The position numbers were made by a program, and so were the translations under genes. 49,131 nt of DNA from Planctomycetota bacterium (lineage in GTDB: Bacteria; Planctomycetota; JAJSAM01; JAJVHW01), in the NCBI GenBank assembly GCA_021414065.1, contig JAIOPE010000138.1:1-49131 (forward strand), given 5' to 3'. Positions 11,712-18,902 of the stretch are shown here, piece after piece; position 1 is the first letter of the stretch; each line of letters opens with the position of its first letter. The notes beneath the pieces were generated by a model. The model saw only the letters and a list, made by a program, of their open reading frames with translations. It was not told the DNA's origin and ran no database searches.

Positions 11712-12566
11712 CGACCGGCACCTCGAACGCCTCCGTCACGTCGCCCCACGTCGAGCGTCCGTGGACGATGAGTTCCCAGACGATCGGCCGCGCGGCCGGG
11801 GTCCCCGTCGCCGGGACCTCGGCGGGAATGTCGAACTCCACCTGCACGAACTGCTGCGGACCCGGCGCTTCGTTCTCCGCCGCCCGCACCTCGGCCTGCC
11901 ACAGCGCGATCGTCTTCAGCCCCATCGGATTCGGTTTCCGCCGCACCGACGACCGGTCCGGCCCGACGCAACGCACAGGAATCGTGCGCCGAGAAGACGC
12001 GACGACCCGTCCGTCGTCGCGACGAAGAACACCGCGCGTCGGCCGGGCGCGAGCGTGCCCCGCTCCCACTGGATCTCGACTCCGCCGAGCCACAGGTGGC
12101 GGACGATCCAGAGCGATCCTGCGACGGCGCACCCCGCGGAGACGACCGCCCCCGTGACATGCGACGGCGTGGAGAAGATCAGCGCCACCGCCATGGAACC
12201 TGCACCGAGCGTCCCCGCGACCGCCAGTACGCCCGACCATCCAAACGAACGATCCCAAGCGCCCAGGCAAACGGCCGCGTGCCCAGCCGACTGGCCAACC
12301 GGATGGATCGATGCTCCGAGGGACCGGGTCAGCCGGTCCGCCGCCAGCCCCAGTACCCCTGCCACGAGGCACGACGACACAGACAACGCAAATCCGAGCA
12401 CCTCGCGCCGCCACCCCCTCAACGTCCAAAAGCCCAGAAGAGTCGCCAGGCCCCACCCGAACGCCCCCGCGACGGCCCAGCAGGCGTACATGGTCAGTAA
12501 CCCGCGCAGAGTGGTTCGCCGTCTCGGCCACCCCGGTTCCGGCCACGGATCGCGCGCGGTTCCCAT
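11677..12566 (-). pseudogene. Membrane protein gene with a frameshift (DUF3592-like tail)
   Basis: The frame from ATG 12566 encodes several hydrophobic segments (TMYACWAVAGAFGWGLATLL, VLGFALSVSSCLVAGVLGLA and others) up to FFVATTDG near 12015. Translation then fits only in another minus-strand frame, which continues DGRVVASSRRTIPVRCVG and runs through a soluble part (VEFDIPAEVP, RPIVWELIVHG, AFEVPVG) to a stop at 11677. Joining the two parts needs a one-base indel at about 12010-12025. The tail resembles the extracytoplasmic end of DUF3592-type proteins. The last ten codons are encoded by dispersed repeat copy E read in reverse. A TANNNT box sits nine bases before ATG 12566. The break could be a real mutation or an assembly error. 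Confidence 0.65.
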
Positions 12567-12575
12567 CGGCGGGCG

Positions 12576-12581
12576 ATGCTA
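12576..12581 (-). promoter_or_regulatory. TANNNT -10 box, leaderless start of the gene at 12566
   Basis: On the minus strand TAGCAT ends nine bases before ATG, with no ribosome binding site between. Confidence 0.5.
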
Positions 12582-12718
12582 CGTCAGCCGCGCCGACAGC
12601 GTCGCACATCGCAGCGCGGGCCTGCGGTGAACCACAGACGCACGAGGCCGCGCGCCCCGTCCTCCGAACCGGTGAACCCCCACCCCGCGTCGCGGTTCGA
12701 CCTCGCGGAGGTCCCACG

Positions 12719-13380
12719 ATGTCCGACACGATCCCGTCTTCCGCTGCGTTCGATCCCGGTCCGGCAGACAACCCGCACGCTCCGCCGCCGCCGCCCGTGA
12801 ACGCTGCGGTCGCGTCGAGCGAACGGACCTACGCCTGCGTGATCCACCTCTCCACGTTCCTCGCGCCGATCCTCGGCCCACTCGTGATGTGGCTCTTGCA
12901 GAAGGACGAATCGAAGTTCGTCGATCACCACGGTCGCGAGGCGCTGAACTTCCACATCACGCAATTGCTGATCAGCGGCGTGCTGTTCGTCTTCAGCGTC
13001 TGCACGATGGGAATCGGGTGAACCCGGACAACTCACGAGGGTTCGCGCCTGGCCGAGCCCGCGGGCCGTCCGCTGCGTTGGGTCCCTTGCGTGGCTTGAC
13101 AAAGCCGACGCTGCGGGTCCCGCCTTGCGGCCGACTCCGCGGATCTCGGCCAGGACAGTGTGTCGTGACGCGAACGTGCCTAGAATCGGCGTGAGGTGCT
13201 TGTGCTTCCTACGATGGGTGCCGTTCTCACGCGAACCCTCGTGAGTTGTCCGGGTTGGTGGTCGCCGCACCGATCTGGGGCGCGCTCTGGATCTTCGACG
13301 TCGTGGTGACGGTCCTCGCGGCGATCCGCGCCCACGACGGCGTCCGCTGGCGGTATCCATTGACGCTCCGTCTGCTGTGA
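12719..13380 (+). pseudogene. DUF4870 membrane protein gene split by a 236-bp inverted-repeat element
   Basis: The 5' part (12719-13020) has a ribosome binding site (GGAGG, about 8 bases before ATG). It encodes MSDTIPSSAAFDPG, the DUF4870 signature (FVDHHGREALNFHITQLLI), and a membrane helix ending CTMGIG. A stop arises exactly at the junction with the element at 13021. After the element, bases 13257-13380 encode VVAAPIWGALWIFDVVVTV and a RWRYPLTLRLL end, the standard DUF4870 C-terminus (YPLTIRF-type). Removing exactly 13021-13256 rejoins both parts in frame through one TGG codon. The split protein would lack its last helix. The function of DUF4870 is not established. Confidence 0.85.
13021..13256 (+). 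mobile_element. MITE-like element with 27-bp perfect terminal inverted repeats
   Basis: Bases 13021-13047 are the exact reverse complement of 13230-13256 (the ends begin AACCCGGACAACTCACGAGG). A second, inner inverted repeat of about 17 bp pairs 13048-13064 with 13137-13154. There is no coding capacity. The element interrupts DUF4870 with no obvious target duplication: the frame is restored by removing the element alone. Its core (GCGTTGGGTCCC, CTTGCGTGGCTTGACAAAGC) recurs at 49048-49096. The lack of a duplication is compatible with HUH/Y1-type transposition, but no transposase is present. Confidence 0.85.
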
Positions 13381-13462
13381 GGCGCGACGCGCTCGGTGAA
13401 TCGAGAGCGGCCGGCCCGGGTTGCCCCGGACCGGCCGCGTGACGTCGTGGAGCGGAACGGCG

Positions 13463-14449
13463 CTACTTGTTCGCCTGCACCTCGAGCTCCTTCAGGATCG
13501 CCTCGGCCTTCGATCCGGCCTTGGTCCCCTTCCAGTTCGAGAGGAACCCCCGCAGCACGGGGATCGCCTTCTTCGGCTTCAGCTCGGCGATGCGCGCGCG
13601 CACGTCGTCGAACTTCGCGGCCGCATCGATCTCCTTCTTCTTCGCCGGGTCGGCGAGGAGGTCCTTCAACGCCGCGGCGGCGTCGTCGGCCGCGGGGAGG
13701 CCCTTCCACTGCTCGCCGATCTGCGTGTACGTCTCGGCGGCGTCGGGATACTCGCCGGCCGTCGCGTCGGCTGCGGCGGACGCCATGCGGCGCTTCGCCG
13801 CCTCGTCCATCCACGCGATCGCGTCGGTCGCCGCCTTGCGGTCGTCCTCGGTCGCCTTCTCGTCGGCCGCTGCCTTGTCGAGCAGCTTTCGCGCGTCGGC
13901 GTACTTCCTCTTGTCGAGGAGCGCCTGAACGGCCGCGAGCTTCGCGGGCAGCTTTGGCGGCAGCAGCACCTTCTGGAGCTGCGCCTCGATGGCCCCGTCG
14001 TTCACGCCGCCGTCGTCGCTCGTGCCGACGATCTTGCCGTTCACGTCGATGAGGAACGAGCTCGGGTACCCCTTGATCTTGTAGGTGTTCCCGCTGTCAC
14101 CGCTCTCCATCACGATCACGTGCTTCGCACCGGTCTCGGCGACGAACTTGTCCACCAACCCGCGCGGCTCGTTCGTGATGCCGATGACGACCAGTCCCTT
14201 GTCCTTGTACTTCGCGTACGTTTCGTCCAGGTGAACCACCTGGCCTTTGCAAGGTCCTCACCAGGTACGGAAGATCTCCAGGAGGACCACGCGGCCCTGG
14301 AGCGTCTGCACGTCCACGGACGTGGTGTTGACGACGTCCTTGGTCTCCCAGAGCGGCGCCTTCTCTCCGGCACCGACCATCGCGCCCGCGGGCGGAGCGA
14401 GGAACGCGGCAAGCCCGATGACGAGCCCCGCGATGAACGACTTGCGCAT
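13463..14449 (-). CDS. Secreted thioredoxin-fold protein, probable selenoprotein (UGA at 14258-14260 read as Sec64)
   Basis: ATG 14449 follows a strong ribosome binding site (AAGGAGG). A Sec signal peptide (MRKSFIAGLVIGLAAFL, cleaved near AGA) leads to a TlpA/AhpC-like thioredoxin domain: RVVLLEIFRTW, then TGA, then GPCKGQVVHLDETYAKYK, VVIGITNEP, and the cis-Pro strand IKGYPSSFLIDVNGKIVG. The TGA stands where the first cysteine of the WCGPC redox motif belongs, and the same frame continues without interruption to a stop at 13463. That gives 328 residues with Sec64 and Cys67. A perfect 7-bp hairpin sits at SECIS distance after the TGA. The C-terminal third (about 190-328) is helical and TPR-like, ending PVLRGFLSNWKGTK. 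A thiol-disulfide or peroxide-related role in the cell envelope is inferred. The alternative is a Cys-to-stop nonsense mutation. Confidence 0.75.
14227..14243 (-). promoter_or_regulatory. Candidate bacterial SECIS hairpin downstream of the in-frame UGA
   Basis: On the mRNA the stem is CCAGGUG / CACCUGG (7 bp, perfect) with apical loop GUU. There are 21 nt between the UGA and the loop, and the first loop base is G. The general bacterial SECIS model asks for a short stem-loop a few tens of nt after UGA (about 16-37 nt to the loop) with a G near the start of the loop, and this fits. The hairpin lies wholly within coding sequence (codons for GQVVHLD). Confidence 0.7.
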
Positions 14450-14479
14450 GTTCGAGAACCTCCTTGGAACTGGGGTGGG

Positions 14480-14485
14480 AGTCTA
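14480..14485 (-). promoter_or_regulatory. TANNNT -10 box of the selenoprotein gene
   Basis: TAGACT on the minus strand lies about 30 bases before ATG 14449 with the AAGGAGG site between, so this transcript would have a short leader. Confidence 0.4.
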
Positions 14486-14551
14486 CCCGGGCCGGGCCCA
14501 GGCGCGTCAACCATGGACGCAAGAGGAAGCCCGCCGGTTCCCGCGTGCTGG

Positions 14552-15436
14552 CTACCGCAGCGCGCTCAGAGCCTTCAGCGCGTTCATTGCGCACTCGCGG
14601 ACGGTCTGCGAGTCGTCCCCGTTGGCGGCGGTCTGGAGGAAGGGGATCGCGTCCTTCGACTTCGTCCACCCGAGGCCGGTCGCGGCGGCGCCGCGGCAGC
14701 GGGTGTTCTTCTCGGTCGCGAGGTGCTCCGCCAGGAACGGGACGGCGTCCTTCGCGCCGGTGTAGCCGTAGGCCTCGAGCGCGTTGGCCCGCACGGTGTC
14801 CTGCTTCGCCGTGCAGCGCGCGAGGATCGCGTCGGCCGCCTCCTTGCTCTTCGTGCCGCCACATTTCCCAAGTGCGATGAGGCACGCGCCCTGCACCTCG
14901 ATCTTCGGGCTCTTTCCGTCGAGGATCTCGATCAGGTGCGGGATGGCGCGGGCGTCCTTCGACTCGCCGAGCGCGGTCGCCGCGGAGACGTTCGTCATGA
15001 AGTCGTCGCAGCGCAGCGCTTCCTTGCCGGTGAGGTACTCGAGCACGGTGGTTCCGCCGATCACCGCGAGCGCCTTGAACGCGTGATCCAGGTACTCCTG
15101 ATTCTTGTTGCCCTGGCAGTACTCGATGAGCGCGTCGCGCGTCGCGCGCGTGCCCTGCTTTCCGAGGTTCCCGATCTGGAGTTCGACCATCTCCTTGTTC
15201 TTCTCGGAGCGGAGCTGCTTGACGAGCGCCTTCACTTCCTCGTCGTGCTTCTTCTGCGCCTCGGCGCTGAGCACGGGGTCCGGCAGGAGCTTCGGGTCGG
15301 TGATCTTCGGCGGCGTGCGCGGCGGCGCGGCCGGGGCCGGCGGCTTGTCGTCGGCGGCCGCAACGCCCGCGGCGGTGCCGCACGCAACGCACGCAGCGAT
15401 CAGAGCGAGACGGACGGCGACGATTCGTGTCCCCAT
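14552..15436 (-). CDS. Secreted HEAT-repeat protein
   Basis: This 294-residue protein begins with a signal peptide (TRIVAVRLALIAACVACG, possibly with a lipobox cysteine) and a Pro/Ala-rich linker. It is followed by HEAT/PBS-lyase-type helical repeats: ALAVIGGTTVLEYL, AATALGESKDARAIPHLIEI, ACLIALGKCGGTKS, AYGYTGAKDAVPFLAEHL and AATGLGWTKSKDAIPFLQ. Such repeats are protein-binding scaffolds. The ATG has a GGGAGG site. It is divergent from the S9 peptidase and lies 102 bp upstream of the selenoprotein gene on the same strand, so co-transcription is possible, although the latter has its own TANNNT box. No enzymatic motif is visible. Confidence 0.85.
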   Translation of the reverse strand: MGTRIVAVRLALIAACVACGTAAGVAAADDKPPAPAAPPRTPPKITDPKLLPDPVLSAEAQKKHDEEVKALVKQLRSEKNKEMVELQIGNLGKQGTRATRDALIEYCQGNKNQEYLDHAFKALAVIGGTTVLEYLTGKEALRCDDFMTNVSAATALGESKDARAIPHLIEILDGKSPKIEVQGACLIALGKCGGTKSKEAADAILARCTAKQDTVRANALEAYGYTGAKDAVPFLAEHLATEKNTRCRGAAATGLGWTKSKDAIPFLQTAANGDDSQTVRECAMNALKALSALR

Positions 15437-15460
15437 GGAGACCTCCCGAGGTCGCAGGGG

Positions 15461-15487
15461 AGTGTATCCGCCCGCGCCGGGTAGAGT
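15461..15487. promoter_or_regulatory. Divergent TANNNT boxes between the HEAT-protein and S9 peptidase genes
   Basis: TACACT on the minus strand (15461-15466) faces the HEAT gene, and TAGAGT on the plus strand (15482-15487) faces the peptidase. Both are followed by GGAGG-type ribosome binding sites. Confidence 0.4.
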
Positions 15488-15510
15488 CTGACCCTCTCGT
15501 GGAGGTCCCG

Positions 15511-17535
15511 ATGAAACCGCAGGTCTCGAAGGTCCACGCCGCCCGGCTCGGCACGAAGCCCCTCACCCCCGAGACGATGTGGAAGGTCCCGCGCGTCGGC
15601 GCTCCCGTGCCGTCGCCCGACGGCTCGTGCGCGCTCGTTCCCGTCGTCGTGCACGACCTCGTCACGAACAAGGCGCGTGGGCGACTCTGGCTCGTCCCGG
15701 CCGACGGCTCGGCGGCGCGAGCGTTGACGTCGCCCGACGCCGACTCGCGCGAAGCATCGTGGGCGCCCGACGGCCGCCGGTACGCGTTCCTCCGCAAGGG
15801 CCCCGAGAAGGACGCGAAGCAGCAGGTCCACGTCGCATCGCTCGACGGCGCGGAGCCGGAGCGTGTCACGGACCTGCCCCTCGGCGCGTTCGATCCGCAG
15901 TGGACGCCCGACGGACGTGGACTCGTCTTCGGCGTGAAGCTCCTCCGCGGCTTCGACACGGCGGACTCGACGCGCGCCGAAGCCCTCCGCCGCAAGGACG
16001 CGCCGACGAAGCCCCACGTGACGGAGGACCGCGTCTTCCGCTACTGGGACACCTGGCTCGTGGACGGGGAGATCGTGCGCCTCTTCCACCTCGACCTCGC
16101 GACGCGCACGCTCCGCGACCTGATGCCCGGCACGAACCTCTGGTTCGACTGGAACGGCCTCGCGGGCAACTTCGACATCGCGCCGGACGGCTCCGAGATC
16201 GCGTTCGCGGCGATCTTCTTCGACGACACACGCCAGCTCCTGCGGACGGGTGTGTTCCTCCTTCCGCTCGACACGACCTCCGGCGCCGCCGCCGCGCCCC
16301 GCTGCATCACGACCGACCACCCGGACTCCGACTTCCGCCCGAGATACACGCCCTGCGGCACGCGCGTGCTCTACGGGATGCAGGAAGACCCGTACTTCTA
16401 CGCCGACCACGTGCGGCTGCAGACGTACGACCGCGCCACCGGCGCGCACGTCCGGCGCCTCGACTGGGACCTGTCGCCGGCGCACTGGGAGCACGGGGCG
16501 CCCGGCGATGTCTGGTTCGAGGCGGAGAAGGACGCCCGCGCGGTCCTCTTCCGGTGGCGGGACGGCGCGGAGCCGGAGGAGATGGTCCGCGGCGGCACGC
16601 TCGGCGGAGTTCATCCCGCGTCCGACGGCGCGGTGTGGTTCACGCTCGGGACGATGTCCACGCCCGCCGAGGTCTGGCGCCTCGCCGCGGGTGCGACCGA
16701 TCCGGTGCGCGTCACACACTTCACCGACGCCGCGCTCGACGGCGTCGCGATGGGCGAGGTGCGCGAAGTCCGGTACACCGGCGCAGGCGACGAGACGATC
16801 CAGATGTTCGTCGTCTTCCCGCCGGGGCACGACCCCGACGCGCCGGGCGCCGCGCCGCAGCCCATGGTCCACGTCATCCACGGCGGCCCGCACGGTGTGA
16901 GCGGCGACACCTTCCACCCGCGCTGGAACGCGCAGGTGTTCGCGTCGTGGGGCTACGTCGTCGCGATGGTGAATTTCCAGGGGTCCACGTCGTGGGGCCA
17001 GGACTTCGCGCAGCGCATCCAGGGCACCTGGGGCGACCGGCCCTTCGGCGACGTCATGCTCGGCACCGACACGCTCGTGTCGCTCGGCTGGGCGGACCCG
17101 GCGCGGATGTCGGCGACCGGCGCGTCGTACGGCGGCTATCTCGTCGCGTGGATCGCGGGCCACACCGACCGTTTCCGGTGCCTCGTGAACCACGCCGGGG
17201 TCTTCGACTCGTGGAACCAGTACGCGAGCGACGTCACGCAGGGCCGCGCGCGGTCGTTCGGCGGCGAGCCGTGGGACCGGGCGGATGTCCTCGATCGCTG
17301 GAGCCCGGCGCGGTTCGCTTCGGGTTTCGGCACGCCGATGCTCGTCTCCCACGGCGAGAAGGACTACCGCGTGCCCGTCGGCCAAGGGCTCGAGTGCTAC
17401 GCCATCCTGAAAGCGAAGGGCGTGGCCGCGCGTCTCGTCCACTTCCCCGACGAGAACCACTGGATCCTGAAGCCGACGAACTCGCTCCTCTGGTACGCCG
17501 AGGTCGAGTCCTGGCTCCGCCGCTGGATGACATGA
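15511..17535 (+). CDS. S9-family (prolyl oligopeptidase / acylaminoacyl-type) serine peptidase
   Basis: This 674-residue protein has a WD40-like beta-propeller N-terminal half (SREASWAPDGRRYAFLRKG, FDPQWTPDGRGLVFGVKL, DSDFRPRYTPCGTRVLYGM). The C-terminal half is an alpha/beta hydrolase: HVIHGGPHG oxyanion region, nucleophile S539 in GASYGGY, D618 in EKDYRVP and H650 in DENHW. The full triad is therefore present. The start at 15511 is chosen for GGAGG six bases upstream; the frame extends further 5' but into non-protein-like sequence. No signal peptide is visible, so a cytoplasmic oligopeptidase that degrades short peptides is likely. The stop overlaps the next gene (ATGA). Confidence 0.93.
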   Translation: MKPQVSKVHAARLGTKPLTPETMWKVPRVGAPVPSPDGSCALVPVVVHDLVTNKARGRLWLVPADGSAARALTSPDADSREASWAPDGRRYAFLRKGPEKDAKQQVHVASLDGAEPERVTDLPLGAFDPQWTPDGRGLVFGVKLLRGFDTADSTRAEALRRKDAPTKPHVTEDRVFRYWDTWLVDGEIVRLFHLDLATRTLRDLMPGTNLWFDWNGLAGNFDIAPDGSEIAFAAIFFDDTRQLLRTGVFLLPLDTTSGAAAAPRCITTDHPDSDFRPRYTPCGTRVLYGMQEDPYFYADHVRLQTYDRATGAHVRRLDWDLSPAHWEHGAPGDVWFEAEKDARAVLFRWRDGAEPEEMVRGGTLGGVHPASDGAVWFTLGTMSTPAEVWRLAAGATDPVRVTHFTDAALDGVAMGEVREVRYTGAGDETIQMFVVFPPGHDPDAPGAAPQPMVHVIHGGPHGVSGDTFHPRWNAQVFASWGYVVAMVNFQGSTSWGQDFAQRIQGTWGDRPFGDVMLGTDTLVSLGWADPARMSATGASYGGYLVAWIAGHTDRFRCLVNHAGVFDSWNQYASDVTQGRARSFGGEPWDRADVLDRWSPARFASGFGTPMLVSHGEKDYRVPVGQGLECYAILKAKGVAARLVHFPDENHWILKPTNSLLWYAEVESWLRRWMT

Positions 17536-18065
17536 GCGGACACGAAACTCTGGTGGACGGGCACAACGCGGCGCACCGACTGCGACTGCGCGGGGGGTCC
17601 GTCAAGGTGCGCGAGACCGTGATCGACCGAGTGCGGGCCCTGGTCAAGCGCGGTGCAATCGTCCACTTCGACGGGCACCCGGAGCGCGGGGCATTCGGGG
17701 GCACCGAAATCAATGGTGTGACCGTGCGGTTCTCTGGGTCCGAGGTTGCCGACAACGCCATCGTGGCGCACGTCCGCGCGTCCAAGAAGCCGCGTTGCCT
17801 GACCGTCGTCACGGACGACCTCGAACTCGCGCGTCGCGTCGAGCAACTCGGCGCGAAGTCCATACGTGTCGGTCCGTTCTTCGCGAAAGTGCCGAAGCCG
17901 CCGAAGCTCCGAGTGCAAGTCGTTCCAAGCGTTGAAGCGCCTGCATCCTACGGCGTCACCGCGGCCGACTTCGGGCTCCCGGAGACGGTGGATCTCGATC
18001 GCCCGCCCGCGGATCTGGACAATCGGCAATCGATCCGGCCACGGACAAAAAAACTCCCCCGCTGA
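17532..18065 (+). CDS. NYN-domain (YacP-like) predicted ribonuclease
   Basis: This 177-residue protein opens with ETLVDGHNAAHRLRLRGG, the first metal-binding Asp motif of NYN/PIN-like nucleases. It continues with GAIVHFDGHPERG, VRFSGSEVADNAIVAHVR (second acidic motif) and TVVTDDLELARRVEQLGAK (third). That order matches YacP-type proteins, which process structured RNA. The C-terminal 50 residues are Pro-rich and not conserved in type. The start is set by the ATGA overlap with the peptidase, and translational coupling is likely. No functional link between peptidase and nuclease is known to me. Confidence 0.85.
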   Translation: MSGHETLVDGHNAAHRLRLRGGSVKVRETVIDRVRALVKRGAIVHFDGHPERGAFGGTEINGVTVRFSGSEVADNAIVAHVRASKKPRCLTVVTDDLELARRVEQLGAKSIRVGPFFAKVPKPPKLRVQVVPSVEAPASYGVTAADFGLPETVDLDRPPADLDNRQSIRPRTKKLPR

Positions 18066-18269
18066 ACCCGGAATCTGTGTGGCGCGCCGCGCCGCGGGCG
18101 GTTAGTTTCCTCTTCGGAGTCGGGGTTGAGACTGACCCTTTCGTAAAGCGACTTGCCGACTACTCCACACCACATTCCCCCTTTCCCTACCGGCGGCCGC
18201 TCCCCCTTCTCCATCCCCCCTCGCCCGATCCGGGCGAGGTCCAGCGCGCGAAACCCCGCGGCGCTTCAG

Positions 18270-18372
18270 TCTCTCCCGGAACTCGGGCCTACCTCGTCGG
18301 GGTCCTCCCCACGAGCGCGACGTCATCGGCTCCTCGGTCCGGCCCGGTTCCTCGGACGCGATCGGCGTAGCG
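18270..18372 (+). repeat. Dispersed structured repeat, copy F (shorter variant)
   Basis: CCGGAACTCGGGCCTAC, then hairpin CTCGTCGGGG-TCCT-CCCCACGAG, then GGCTCCTCGGTCCGGCCCGG and TTCCTCGGACGCG. The usual CCGCT...AGCGG second hairpin is replaced by a CTCTCTCCGCTTCGACC tail shared with copy G. Confidence 0.85.
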
Positions 18373-18427
18373 CTCTCTCTCCGCTTCGACCGCAGTGGGT
18401 GGGCTGACTTGGGGAACTTGACCCCGC

Positions 18428-18555
18428 TTGCTCCCGGAACTCGGGCCTACCTCGTCGGGGTCCTCCCCACGAGCGCCACGTCCCCGGCTCCTCGGTCCGG
18501 CCCGGTTCCTCGGACGCGCTTGGTCTCGCGCTCTCTCTCCGCTTCGACCTCGGCG
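18428..18555 (+). repeat. Dispersed structured repeat, copy G (same variant as F)
   Basis: It is nearly identical to copy F across about 100 bases, with hairpin arms at 18451-18460 and 18465-18473 around loop TCCT, and shares the tail CTCTCTCCGCTTCGACC. F and G form a direct tandem with a period of about 160 bp. Confidence 0.85.
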
Positions 18556-18840
18556 GGTGGCTTACCCTGGAGCTCGGTCTGGGGCTACCCCATCGCCGCC
18601 CGGAGAACGGTTCGTGGGCTCGATTCCGGAGCCCCGAAGGGGCGACACAACCGCCCACCTGCGCCGTAGGCCGACGCGCCTGTGCGAGGCCGCGTGCGAT
18701 CCAGCATTGACCTGCGACTGAGCCGCCCCTACAGGGCTCGGGTCGGATGATCCGGATTTCCCAAGGCGTTGCCCTGGGCTTGAGTTGAGCTGCCCCTTCG
18801 GGGCGAACGAAGTCGGTCGCCTGTCGCATCCCGAGGACCC
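18556..18840. repeat. Inverted pair of GCCCC hairpin repeats
   Basis: GCCCCGAAGGGGC (18631-18643) and its exact reverse complement GCCCCTTCGGGGC (18792-18804) are each preceded or followed by related sequence (GGTCTGGGGCTACCCCATCG; GTTGCCCTGGGCTTGAG). Hairpins of this kind are common chromosomal repeats in planctomycete-like genomes. A role as a bidirectional terminator between the NYN and dehydrogenase genes, which converge here, is possible. Confidence 0.5.
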
Positions 18841-18902
18841 GGACCCCAGTTGACCGGACGGATGCGTCTGCCCCCGGAACCTGCTCCGGTCTCGCCCGCC
18901 GC

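Larger units (their letters stand above)
18066..18902. other. 837-bp repeat-rich intergenic region
   Basis: It holds no credible gene. It contains an A-run (ACAAAAAAACT near 18045-18056), a GCGCGCCGCGCC stretch near 18080, two head-to-tail copies of the dispersed repeat (F, G), and a pair of inverted GCCCC hairpins (18540-18840). Confidence 0.6.

Noticed and set aside
13015..13024. Four-base target duplication (GGTG) flanking the DUF4870 element
   Set aside because: GGTG occurs on both sides, but removing the element plus four bases would put the gene out of frame, whereas removing 236 bp alone restores it.
14258..14260. TGA as a general sense codon (altered genetic code)
   Set aside because: TGA ends many complete genes in the window at the expected length (for example 1632, 3306, 24117 and 47437), so only a local recoding is plausible.
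18600..18650. tRNA-like sequence around GGCTCGATTCCGGAGCCCC
   Set aside because: It has a T-loop-like stretch, but no acceptor, D or anticodon arms can be arranged. It belongs to the GCCCC hairpin repeat.
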